A stretch of 64,000 nt of DNA from Ruminococcus sp. (GTDB taxonomy: Bacteria; Bacillota; Clostridia; Oscillospirales; Ruminococcaceae), in NCBI RefSeq assembly GCF_017549005.1, contig NZ_JAFYYT010000053.1:43149-107148 (forward strand). The letters are read 5' to 3'. The notes beneath the pieces are model-generated. The model had not been told where the DNA came from. It did no database searches and saw only the letters and a list, made by a program, of their open reading frames with translations. Both the position numbers and the translations under genes were made by a program. Below, piece by piece: positions 8,803-16,175 of this stretch (position 1 is the stretch's first letter; every line of letters starts with the position of its first letter).

Positions 8803-8843
8803 ATAAGATGTCAAAGGCAGCCAATATTTATGCAAAGTAACAG

Positions 8844-8872
8844 TTGCAATCATGTTTGTAAAGTGGTATACT
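8844..8872 (+). promoter_or_regulatory. promoter of the membrane-protein gene
   Basis: TTGCAA (8844-8849), 17-base spacer and TATACT (8867-8872) with an upstream TG (extended -10). Confidence 0.55.
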
Positions 8873-8907
8873 ATACTTTGTGATTCTAAACAGAAAAGGT
8901 GACCTGA

Positions 8908-9861
8908 TTGCAAACATTCAGAAAAGCGCTCCCTGTTATCCTGTCACTCATACTGGCGACCGGTATGGTGGCTGCATCGGAGCTTTTACACGATAAAGAG
9001 ATAATCTTCCCTGAAATAACGGCTGTTGCCATAGGAGCACTGGCAGCTCCGAAACAGTCATGGAACGCATCAAGGCTAAGGCTGCTGCTTACGATAACCG
9101 CGGCAGCTGTAATAGGCGTAGGACTGGCATTTGTACCGCTCCTGACCGTTATTAAGATACCGCTTGCAATACTGTGTGCAATTGCTTGCGTTACCGCTTC
9201 AAAAACTGAGTTTCTGCCTGCTGTATCAGCCTGCGTACTGCCAGTGCTGCTGGGCACAAAAAGTCCCGTCTACATAGGCTCGGTAATCGTGATGACTTCA
9301 CTGATACTCCTTACACAGCTGACACTTGAGAAGTGCGGTCTACGTGAGAAAAACGTTTTTACGCCCGTAAATCCCGATAAGCAGCTGTTCGCACTGCGGA
9401 TAAGACAAATATCAGCTGCAAGTATCATCTGCATAATCCCGGCGCTGACAATGGAGATATTCTTTATAGCACCTCCGCTCATCGTAGCATTCTTTGAGAT
9501 GTCAAAACCGCACAGCAAGCTGCTGGAGCGTTCACCGCAGGCAGCTTCGCTTATAGTCATCGCCTCGGTCAGCGGAGTCCTCTCACGCTTTCTTCTCACA
9601 GAAAAGCTGAATCTTCCCCTTGCAGTACCGGCTGCAGTTTCGTGTACAGTAATACTCATCGCCGTTTGCAGAATGAAGCTCTATTTTCCACCATGCGGAG
9701 CGATAGCAACTCTGCCGTTCATAATTCCCGAAGAAGCTTTGCTGATATTCCCGTTCGAGATAGCAGCTGGCACATTGTTCTTCATTGCTGCAGCTTTTGC
9801 GCTTTCAAAAGAACGCCGCATAATATTAAGAGTAAAGAAAATATTAAGGCCGCAGAATTAA
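8908..9861 (+). CDS. integral membrane protein, possibly HPP-like
   Basis: 317 residues from a TTG start; AAGGTGA lies five bases upstream and no ATG is available nearby. About eight to ten hydrophobic helices fill the protein. The repeated phrase of a helix ending in acidic residues followed by small helices (FPEITAVAIGALAAPKQSW near residue 40; FFIAPPLIVAFFEMSKPHSKLLERSPQ near 190) looks like two related halves and recalls HPP-family membrane proteins, but this is a weak resemblance. Monocistronic, with its own promoter, and ending in a terminator shared with the convergent symporter. I do not assign a substrate. Confidence 0.7.
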   Translation: MQTFRKALPVILSLILATGMVAASELLHDKEIIFPEITAVAIGALAAPKQSWNASRLRLLLTITAAAVIGVGLAFVPLLTVIKIPLAILCAIACVTASKTEFLPAVSACVLPVLLGTKSPVYIGSVIVMTSLILLTQLTLEKCGLREKNVFTPVNPDKQLFALRIRQISAASIICIIPALTMEIFFIAPPLIVAFFEMSKPHSKLLERSPQAASLIVIASVSGVLSRFLLTEKLNLPLAVPAAVSCTVILIAVCRMKLYFPPCGAIATLPFIIPEEALLIFPFEIAAGTLFFIAAAFALSKERRIILRVKKILRPQN

Positions 9862-9874
9862 CTGCGGTCTTTTT
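9850..9874. terminator. bidirectional terminator
   Basis: CCGCAG / CTGCGG stem with AATTAA loop and T-run (9868-9874) on the plus strand; the stop codon of the membrane gene lies in the loop. The adjoining A-rich left flank gives a T-rich tail for the convergent symporter transcript. Confidence 0.75.
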
Positions 9875-9893
9875 ACATCAGAAATGCATATTA

Positions 9894-11315
9894 TCACTCT
9901 TTGACCAGCCCTGCTTTAAGCCTTGTCAGATAATCCTTTGTCTCAGCTGAAACTACACCAGAGAGAAGTATTATCGCAATAACATTCGGAATAGCCATCA
10001 GGCCGTTGAAAATATCCGCAATGTTCCATACTGCTTCAACTGCGAGGTACGGACCTATGAAAACAGCGGCAATGTATACCCAGCGGTATATATTGGTGAC
10101 CTTTTTATTTGCGCCTGTAAGATAGGACAGGCAGCGCTCAGAATAGTAGTTCCAGCCAAGGATAGTCGTGAATGCGAATACCGCCAGACATGACATCAGA
10201 ATGAAAGAGGACACTCTCTCGCTGAACGGCAGACCGTAATCAAAGGCGTCCATAGTTATCATTACGCCTTTAAGCTCAGAGGTATTATGACTGCCCGACA
10301 TGATTATAGCAAGTCCTGTCATTGTACATACTATGATAGTATCGATAAAAGTACCTGTCATTGTAACAAGTCCCTGGCGGACAGGTTCGCTGGTCTTTGC
10401 TGCGGCAGCTGCGATAGGAGCTGAGCCGAGACCTGCTTCATTTGAGAAAATACCTCTTGCTACGCCGCTCTTCACAGCATACATCATAACAGTGCCTGCT
10501 GCACCGCCGGCAGCGGCTTTAAGGCTGAAAGCCCCCTTGATTATTGAAGCAACCGATGAAGGTATCTCGGTTATATGACAGAAAATAATTGTAAGGCAGC
10601 AGCCTGCGTAAGCTACTATCATAACAGGCACTACGACCTCGGAAACTGTAGCTATACGCTTAATTCCGCCGATAACGATAAGTGCTGTCAGCAGAGTTAT
10701 AAGAGCTCCTGCAATTACCGTTGTCCATGTATATTCCATGCCAAATACAGAGATTGTATGGATTTGCTGAGGATCGAAGAAATTGTTTGCAGCCGAGGTT
10801 ATACCGTTTATCTGTGTTATGGTACCGATGCCCATTATACCTGCAAGCAGTCCGAACAGCGCAAACATTTTGCCCAGCCATTTCCAGTTCTTACCGAGTC
10901 CGTTTTCAATGTAATAGAAAGGGCCGCCGAGGATATTACCGTTTTCGTCCTTGATACGGTACTTTACCGCGAGGAGCCCCTCTGCATATTTTGTAGCCAT
11001 ACCAAGGAATGCGGCAAGCTCCATCCAGAAGAGCGCACCTGCTCCGCCTGCGGCAATAGCAGTAGCAACTCCGACTATATTTCCTGTTCCGACCGTAGCG
11101 GACAAAGCTGTACACAATGCTGCAAAGCTGGAGACCTCACCGCTTCCGTTTTCCTCGTTTTTCACCATGTATTTCAATGCTTTACCAAGCTTGCGGACCT
11201 GCAGAAACCTCAGTCTTACCGTAAGCAGGATACCGCACGCCATAATTAGGATTATCAGCGGGAGTCCCCATACATAGCCGTCTATCTGATTTATCACATC
11301 GTTTATCTTACTCAT
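9894..11315 (-). CDS. sodium:alanine/glycine symporter (AGCS family)
   Basis: 473 residues. ATG 11315 is preferred over an overlapping GTG at 11321 because AGGAG sits eight or nine bases upstream. Eleven or so membrane helices and the AGCS signature region (SALSATVGTGNIVGVATAIAAGG near residues 70-92, FWMELAAFLGMATKYAE, and GIFSNEAGLGSAPIAAAAAKT near 290) identify an AlsT/DagA-type transporter that brings in alanine or glycine with sodium. Full length for the family. Transcribed alone between a hairpin after copA and the convergent terminator. Confidence 0.93.
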   Translation of the reverse strand: MSKINDVINQIDGYVWGLPLIILIMACGILLTVRLRFLQVRKLGKALKYMVKNEENGSGEVSSFAALCTALSATVGTGNIVGVATAIAAGGAGALFWMELAAFLGMATKYAEGLLAVKYRIKDENGNILGGPFYYIENGLGKNWKWLGKMFALFGLLAGIMGIGTITQINGITSAANNFFDPQQIHTISVFGMEYTWTTVIAGALITLLTALIVIGGIKRIATVSEVVVPVMIVAYAGCCLTIIFCHITEIPSSVASIIKGAFSLKAAAGGAAGTVMMYAVKSGVARGIFSNEAGLGSAPIAAAAAKTSEPVRQGLVTMTGTFIDTIIVCTMTGLAIIMSGSHNTSELKGVMITMDAFDYGLPFSERVSSFILMSCLAVFAFTTILGWNYYSERCLSYLTGANKKVTNIYRWVYIAAVFIGPYLAVEAVWNIADIFNGLMAIPNVIAIILLSGVVSAETKDYLTRLKAGLVKE

Positions 11316-11339
11316 TGACACCTCTCCTGTAAAGTAAAT

Positions 11340-11375
11340 AAAGCCCTGTCCTCATATTTCATAGAGCAGGGCTTT
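11340..11375 (-). terminator. hairpin after copA
   Basis: AAAGCCCTG (11340-11348) pairs with CAGGGCTTT (11367-11375). On the minus strand it follows copA by a few bases and is trailed by a T-rich ATTTACTTT stretch. Confidence 0.65.
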
Positions 11376-11382
11376 TTATAGT

Positions 11383-11592
11383 TTACTCTATGCCGACAAA
11401 AGTGTAGTCCTGAGCTTCAACAGCAGCTTTTATGACATCTTCGGGAACGTCCTTGCTGAGTGTTATAACAGCAGTATCTGCATTGTGATCGGGAACAGCA
11501 CTCTCGATACCGTCAATCGCTTCAAGAGTTTTTCTTACCCTTGCCTCGCAGTGCTCACACATCATGCCTTCGATCTTTAAAGTCTTTGTCAT
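11383..11592 (-). CDS. internal in-frame CopZ-like copper chaperone (possible separate product)
   Basis: Within the copA frame, GGAGG (complement of 11601-11605) stands eight bases before an ATG at 11592. Starting there gives a 69-residue protein MTKTLKIEGMMCEHCEARV, the exact size and shape of a free CopZ: one HMA fold with M-x-C-x-x-C. The segment is therefore readable both as the tail of CopA and as an independent copper chaperone. Whether the ribosome uses the site is not known; the sequence of the site is better than chance for a lysine/glutamate-rich linker. E. coli makes a free metallochaperone from copA by frameshifting, so dual output has a precedent. Confidence 0.5.
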   Translation of the reverse strand: MTKTLKIEGMMCEHCEARVRKTLEAIDGIESAVPDHNADTAVITLSKDVPEDVIKAAVEAQDYTFVGIE

Positions 11593-13869
11593 AGCTTTTT
11601 CCTCCGTTTTTATCACTGTAGTTTTTATTTTCTTATCATGATCTGCGTCATGTATCTTCACTAAATTCAGCCTGAGAGCATTCATGCATACACAGAAGCT
11701 GGACATCGCCATAGCCGCCGCACCGTATGCAGGCTTCATCTCGATACCGTACAGACCTATGGCAAGGGGTATGCACACAGCGTTGTAGATGAACGCCCAG
11801 AACAGGTTCTCGTGAATATTCCTTATAGTTGCACGGCTGAGACGTATCGCAGCGGAAACGTCCGTGAGCCTGTTTTTCATGACAACTATATCAGCCGCGT
11901 CAATGGCAACATCTGCACCCGCACCTATTGCAATGCCCGTATCAGCCGTAGTCAGTGCAGGAGCGTCGTTGATACCGTCGCCCACCATGATCACTTTGCC
12001 CTGCTTTTTAAGCTCTGAAACTTTCTTTGACTTGCCGTCAGGAAGAACTCCGGCAATGACCTCGTCAACGCCTGCCTGTCTGCCTATCGCTCCGGCTGTG
12101 CGTTCATTGTCTCCTGTGAGCATATAAACGTTTATACCCATGCCTTTAAGCTCTTTTATTGCAGCTGCCGAGTCGCTTTTTATTGTGTCGGCAACAGCAA
12201 TGATACCGATAAAGCTGCCGCCCTTTGCAAAGAGCAGAGGTGTTTTTCCCCCGTCGGAAAGCTCCGTAACTTTTGCGGTATATTCCGGTGAAATATCATA
12301 ATTCTGAGCGATATACTTATAGCTGCCGCCTTCAAGAATCTCTCCGTCAAGCACAGCCGAAACACCGTTCCCTGCAAGTGCCTTGAAATCCGTGACTTCG
12401 GGAATGGTCATGCCCGAAGTTCTTTCCGTGACAGCTTTTGCAAGAGGGTGTTCGCTTCTGGCTTCAAGGGCCGAAGCATATGTGAGCAGTTCGTTTTCGG
12501 TGATACCGCAAGGAAGTATATCCGTAACATCTGGCTTGCCCTCGGTTATAGTTCCTGTCTTGTCAAGTGCTATCATGTTCGCTCTGCCCACAGCTTCAAG
12601 AGAAGCGGCAGTCTTGTAGAGTATGCCGTTTTTGGCACCAACGCCGCTGCCCACCATTATAGCCACGGGAGTAGCAAGTCCGAGGGCGCATGGACAGCTT
12701 ATAACAAGTACTGATATTGCCCTTGCAATGGCAAAGCTGAACTCCTTGCCTGCTATGAGCCAGCCGATCAGCGTCAGCAATGCTATTGCCATAACAGCAG
12801 GAACGAATATCCCTGATACCTTATCGGCTATTCGCGCGATAGGAGCTTTTGTAGCTGCTGCGTCCGATACAGTCCTGATTATCTGCGAAAGAGCAGTATC
12901 TTCACCGACTCTTGTTGCACGGCAGCGGATATACCCCGATTTGTTTATAGTTGCTGCCGAAACAGCAGAGCCTTCTTCCTTGTCAACCGGTATGCTTTCA
13001 CCTGTAAGAGCCGATTCGTCCACCGATGATGAACCGTACACCACAACTCCGTCAACCGGAATGCTTGCACCGGGCTTTACTGCGAAAATATCTCCCTCTC
13101 TGACTTCTTCGATACCGACTTCGCGCTCCTCGCCTTCCTGATAAAGAACTGCCGTTTTCGGAGCGAGCTTCATAAGACCTTTCAGCGCGTCCGTAGTCCG
13201 ACCCTTAGACATGGATTCCAGCATTTTGCCCACAGTGATAAGCGTGGGTATCATGGCTGCGGACTCGAAATACAGGTTCATTCCGTATTTCATGACTGTC
13301 TCATGGTCGCCGTTGCCCTGTGCAAGTATCATTATGAACAGCTCCGCAAGCGAGTATCCGAATGAAGCACTCGAACCCAGTGCAACGAGAGTGTCCATAT
13401 TAGGGTGCCCGCTGAAAAGCGACTTGAAACCGTTCGTGAAGAATTTAGCATTTATCATCATTATGACGATAGCAAGAAGCATTTCAAATATGCCGAGGAA
13501 TACGTGATTATCAAATGCCGCAGGTGCAGGAAATCCCCACATCATGTGTCCCATTGAAAAATACATCAGCACTAACAGAACTGTCACTGATTTTATCAGG
13601 CGTTTTCTCAGCTTCGGAGTTTCTGTATCCTTCAGCATATCATCATCAGCCGCCGCAGTTCTGACCGCTGCTCCTTTTTTGGAAGCTCCGTAGCCTGCAT
13701 TCTCAACGGCACGGATTATGTCTGTTTCCGAGGCAGTTCCCTCAACTCCCATTGAATTTGTGAGGAGACTGACCGCACAGCTTTTGACTCCCGGAACTGC
13801 TGATACTGCTTTTTCAACTCTTGCACTGCAAGCGGCACAGCTCATTCCTGTCACATTATATTGCTCCAT
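11383..13869 (-). CDS. copA: Cu+-exporting P1B-1 ATPase with C-terminal CopZ-like domain
   Basis: 828 residues. N-terminal HMA domain with GMSCAAC (8-14); membrane helices from about 90; TGES (289-292); CPC (392-394) in SCPCALGLATP; DKTGT (436-440); SEHPLA (472-477); GDGINDAPAL; and the YN / M-S-S helices of copper ATPases at the end of the pump. Unusually the chain continues past the last helix through a charged linker into a second HMA domain (about 760-828) with GMMCEHC. The linker region encoding KTEEKAM is also a good ribosome site (see the separate internal gene). It should export Cu+ from the cytoplasm. It lies 16 bases after the CsoR gene and is controlled by the CsoR promoter. Confidence 0.95.
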   Translation of the reverse strand: MEQYNVTGMSCAACSARVEKAVSAVPGVKSCAVSLLTNSMGVEGTASETDIIRAVENAGYGASKKGAAVRTAAADDDMLKDTETPKLRKRLIKSVTVLLVLMYFSMGHMMWGFPAPAAFDNHVFLGIFEMLLAIVIMMINAKFFTNGFKSLFSGHPNMDTLVALGSSASFGYSLAELFIMILAQGNGDHETVMKYGMNLYFESAAMIPTLITVGKMLESMSKGRTTDALKGLMKLAPKTAVLYQEGEEREVGIEEVREGDIFAVKPGASIPVDGVVVYGSSSVDESALTGESIPVDKEEGSAVSAATINKSGYIRCRATRVGEDTALSQIIRTVSDAAATKAPIARIADKVSGIFVPAVMAIALLTLIGWLIAGKEFSFAIARAISVLVISCPCALGLATPVAIMVGSGVGAKNGILYKTAASLEAVGRANMIALDKTGTITEGKPDVTDILPCGITENELLTYASALEARSEHPLAKAVTERTSGMTIPEVTDFKALAGNGVSAVLDGEILEGGSYKYIAQNYDISPEYTAKVTELSDGGKTPLLFAKGGSFIGIIAVADTIKSDSAAAIKELKGMGINVYMLTGDNERTAGAIGRQAGVDEVIAGVLPDGKSKKVSELKKQGKVIMVGDGINDAPALTTADTGIAIGAGADVAIDAADIVVMKNRLTDVSAAIRLSRATIRNIHENLFWAFIYNAVCIPLAIGLYGIEMKPAYGAAAMAMSSFCVCMNALRLNLVKIHDADHDKKIKTTVIKTEEKAMTKTLKIEGMMCEHCEARVRKTLEAIDGIESAVPDHNADTAVITLSKDVPEDVIKAAVEAQDYTFVGIE

Positions 13870-13885
13870 TTAAGTTCCTTTCCTG

Positions 13886-14188
13886 TTATTTCATTATCTT
13901 CTGCAAAGTAGACACAAGTTCGTCTATAACTTCATCTTTCCCTGCACGGATATCGTTTATGACACAGCTTTTCATATGCGAAGCCAGCAATTCCTTGTTG
14001 AAGCTGTTCAGAGCGCTGTTTATAGCAGATACCTGCGTCAATATGTCAGGACAGTAAGCGTCGTTTTCAAGCATTTTTTCAACTCCGCGTACCTGTCCCT
14101 CTATTCTTTTCAGACGGTTCATCAGCGACTTGAATTCTTCTTCACTGCGTTTTTTCTTACGTTCACAGCAGCAATTCTGTTTGTCCAT
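13886..14188 (-). CDS. csoR: CsoR-family copper-sensing repressor
   Basis: 100 residues from ATG 14188, preceded by GAGGAGGG. All-helical DUF156 protein with the copper ligands in the family spacing: Cys46, His71 and Cys75 (YCPDILTQ ... SHMKSC), plus the R-L-K-R-I-E-G-Q-V-R-G segment used in DNA contact. The N-terminus has an extra CCC cluster (residues 6-8) that is not part of the classical site. First gene of the copper operon, followed by copA 16 bases later; its own promoter carries two matching operators, so it is autoregulated. Confidence 0.95.
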   Translation of the reverse strand: MDKQNCCCERKKKRSEEEFKSLMNRLKRIEGQVRGVEKMLENDAYCPDILTQVSAINSALNSFNKELLASHMKSCVINDIRAGKDEVIDELVSTLQKIMK

Positions 14189-14203
14189 ATTATCCCTCCT
14201 CAA

Positions 14204-14260
14204 ATACCCGTATGGGGTATCTTGTGATTATATTATATACCCCCACAGGGTATTTGTCAA
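14204..14260 (-). promoter_or_regulatory. CsoR-controlled promoter with two operators
   Basis: On the minus strand a consensus promoter: TTGACA (14255-14260), 17-base spacer, TATAAT (14232-14237). Two 17-bp GC-rich pseudo-palindromes of the CsoR type, both starting ATACCC and ending GGGTAT (read on plus): 14237-14253 fills the spacer, 14204-14220 lies between -10 and the csoR start. Binding would block RNA polymerase; Cu+ would release it. Confidence 0.9.
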
Positions 14261-14335
14261 GAGCTTTTCAAAAAAACTTTCTGCTTATATCGCTTTTTCA
14301 CGCAAAAGCTGTTTCGTGTACTATATTGAAGAAAT

Positions 14336-14360
14336 AAAAAGGAGCCGACAATGCGGCTCC
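14336..14360 (-). terminator. terminator of cotH
   Basis: GGAGCCG / CGGCTCC stem (14341-14347, 14354-14360); on the minus strand it is followed by TTTTT, about 70 bases after the cotH stop. Confidence 0.8.
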
Positions 14361-14432
14361 TTCTCTTTCAATAGATTGTCACTGTTATTTGCAATGCTTG
14401 ATCAGCTTTAGCATATCATGCACCGCCCATTT

Positions 14433-15860
14433 TCAGCATATCAATATCATCACAGTTAATGAGTTTATCAGGTTAGGTTCAGACTGCTGACCTTCCCATG
14501 TTGAAGGAATGCTGCCGCTGATCTGACCAATAATAGAATCTGAATGCCTTTGTATTACCTGACCAAGAACCGACACGCCTTCCATGAACTCTTCATTGGT
14601 AAAGAATGCATTTTTCTCTGTGCCTGTAATATTGCCGATCTCCTGCATTACTGCTCTTACTGTATTATCAAATGCTCCGCCTTTGACATATTCCGACGCA
14701 AGTTTTGACAGATAACTGTAGTATCTCACTTTATAATCATTATTTGCAAGCAGCTTCATAAAGAATGATCTTTCGGAAAGCTCGCAGGTAAAAGGAGTAT
14801 CGACAGGAAGGTTTACTACCATTGACGGCATTGCCGCAATAGCTGCTTCTTCAGCTTCCTGCATCTTTTGTTTTTCTTCGTCGCTCAGATTGTTATACCA
14901 TTCTTCCCATTGCGCTTCCCACTGAGATTCGTCAAGTTCTTCTTCACTTTCAAGTCCATCTTCATAGAACATCTCTTCTTCGCCAAAATCTACATAACCG
15001 CCCCATGATAGATTATAATCCCATGGAATAAGACTTATCTTTCCATTGTTTTCATACAGGAAATAATTATGTTCATTTCTGCCTGTCAGGCCATCAAAAT
15101 TCACGGTCATGGTCTGTATCGCAAGGTATTTCAGTACTGAATCAACGTCAACGTGTGCTTCGATATTCTCGCCGCTGTCAAAACTTTTCAATGCAGCAAT
15201 AACCTTTTTCAGTGAATCTTTATCCCCTTCAATAACTGTATCTTCTGTTATGCCCTCATAATCCTCTTCGTTATCTCCTTTATATGAAAGATTGTGAAAA
15301 GGCTTGTACAGCGCCCCCTTGCTATCCCCGTAATTTCTCTCACAGAAATCATTGTCAACAGGTTCTACCGCAAGATAGCAGCCGAAGTATTCATTATTAA
15401 GATATATCTTCACATAATTGCATAACGGAGCGTCAAGGTCGATATATCGGCACATATCATATGCAATAACATCTTTCATCTGTGTTGCATCGCCAAGATT
15501 GTTATTCAAAGAGAGCTTGGTAAGTCCGTTATAGTTCTGCCCGTCTGTATATTTGTCAAATTTAAGCATGAAGCTGTAACGGTCTGAGTTTCCCATTGCC
15601 TTGACATCGTCAAGACTGCTTCCGCCCTTGGCTCTTATACCGACCTTTGATAGTTTTTCGCCATTTATCGTAATATCACAGGAAGAATACTTTTTCTCCG
15701 AAGCATTTTCAAGAAGTTCCTTCCATTCGTTTTCTCCTATTTCTATATTGAGCTCATTGATTTTTCCGGTTTGGAAAAGCTTGTCCTTATATCTCATTTG
15801 TGTAACTTTAGTGTCTTGCGTGGCAGGAGCTTTGTCTGAACATGAAGTCAATGAAAACAT
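14433..15860 (-). CDS. CotH-family protein, lipoprotein signal frameshifted
   Basis: 475 residues readable from ATG 15860 (MFSLTSCSDKAP). CotH-fold landmarks are present: IRAKGGSSL and SFMLKFDKY near residues 75-105, LTKLSLNNN, the YVKIYLNNEYFGCYLAVEPVD stretch, and NHNYFLYE-like / LIPWDYNLSWGG near 275-290. CotH proteins are atypical protein kinases or surface structural proteins. The apparent start is not the natural one: upstream, ATG 15898 with AAAGGA begins MKK and hits a stop, but one extra A in its five-A run would join it to this frame as a perfect lipoprotein signal (MKKAIALITSIISMFSLTSC). So the gene is either phase-variable, recently inactivated or mis-sequenced by one base. Confidence 0.8.
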   Translation of the reverse strand: MFSLTSCSDKAPATQDTKVTQMRYKDKLFQTGKINELNIEIGENEWKELLENASEKKYSSCDITINGEKLSKVGIRAKGGSSLDDVKAMGNSDRYSFMLKFDKYTDGQNYNGLTKLSLNNNLGDATQMKDVIAYDMCRYIDLDAPLCNYVKIYLNNEYFGCYLAVEPVDNDFCERNYGDSKGALYKPFHNLSYKGDNEEDYEGITEDTVIEGDKDSLKKVIAALKSFDSGENIEAHVDVDSVLKYLAIQTMTVNFDGLTGRNEHNYFLYENNGKISLIPWDYNLSWGGYVDFGEEEMFYEDGLESEEELDESQWEAQWEEWYNNLSDEEKQKMQEAEEAAIAAMPSMVVNLPVDTPFTCELSERSFFMKLLANNDYKVRYYSYLSKLASEYVKGGAFDNTVRAVMQEIGNITGTEKNAFFTNEEFMEGVSVLGQVIQRHSDSIIGQISGSIPSTWEGQQSEPNLINSLTVMILIC

Positions 15861-15898
15861 TGATATTATTGATGTGATAAGTGCTATAGCTTTTTCAT
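15861..15898 (-). other. out-of-frame signal-peptide start of cotH
   Basis: ATG at 15898 preceded by AAAGGAAC; five A residues (15891-15895 as T on plus) place it in the frame of a premature TAG four codons later. With six A residues it would continue into cotH and complete the lipobox L-T-S-C. Confidence 0.7.
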
Positions 15899-15988
15899 GT
15901 TTCGTGTTCCTTTCATTATTTTTTTTGCAGAGTTTCTTTTATTATAGCTCATAAGTATTGAATTAGTATTGAAATCATAATAAAGGTA

Positions 15989-16017
15989 TTGCATTTTTCA
16001 AAATAGTATGTTATAAT
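15989..16017 (+). promoter_or_regulatory. promoter of MATE leader transcript
   Basis: TTGCAT (15989-15994), 17-base spacer, TGT-TATAAT extended -10 (16009-16017). Expected transcript start near 16024, leaving a leader of about 150 bases. Confidence 0.7.
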
Positions 16018-16040
16018 ACTGCCATAGAAGTAAATATTAT

Positions 16041-16130
16041 TGGTCACCGGAGGACAGTGTGCCGTAGCACGAGGGGCGATAAATATCGTCCGCCTGTCAG
16101 ATAAGGTGTCGAGTGCGCTCGGTTTTTTCA
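16041..16130 (+). promoter_or_regulatory. structured leader RNA with terminator before MATE gene
   Basis: A compact three-way junction can be drawn: GACAG (16053-16057) with CTGTC (16094-16098); inside, GTGC-CGTA-GCAC (16059-16070) and GGGCGAT-AAAT-ATCGTCC (16074-16091). An outer CACC (16045-16048) can pair with GGTG (16105-16108), which borders a terminator hairpin CGAG-TGCG-CTCG (16110-16121) followed by six T (16123-16128). Aptamer plus terminator before an exporter gene is the architecture of a riboswitch. I could not match it to a known class by eye; ligand unknown. Confidence 0.55.
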
Positions 16131-16175
16131 CAGTATATGCTGTGATAAGCCGGGCTTTTTTTATTGGAGGATAAT

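Noticed and set aside
10575-11249. 224-codon plus-strand frame antisense to the AGCS symporter
   Set aside because: Cys/Tyr-rich, no ribosome site or family resemblance; the minus-strand symporter is unmistakable.
16041-16130. Assignment of the MATE leader to the guanidine (ykkC), ZTP, fluoride or purine riboswitch class
   Set aside because: A few short words (CCGCCTG, a three-way junction) recalled these, but the conserved cores are not present. Left as unknown class.
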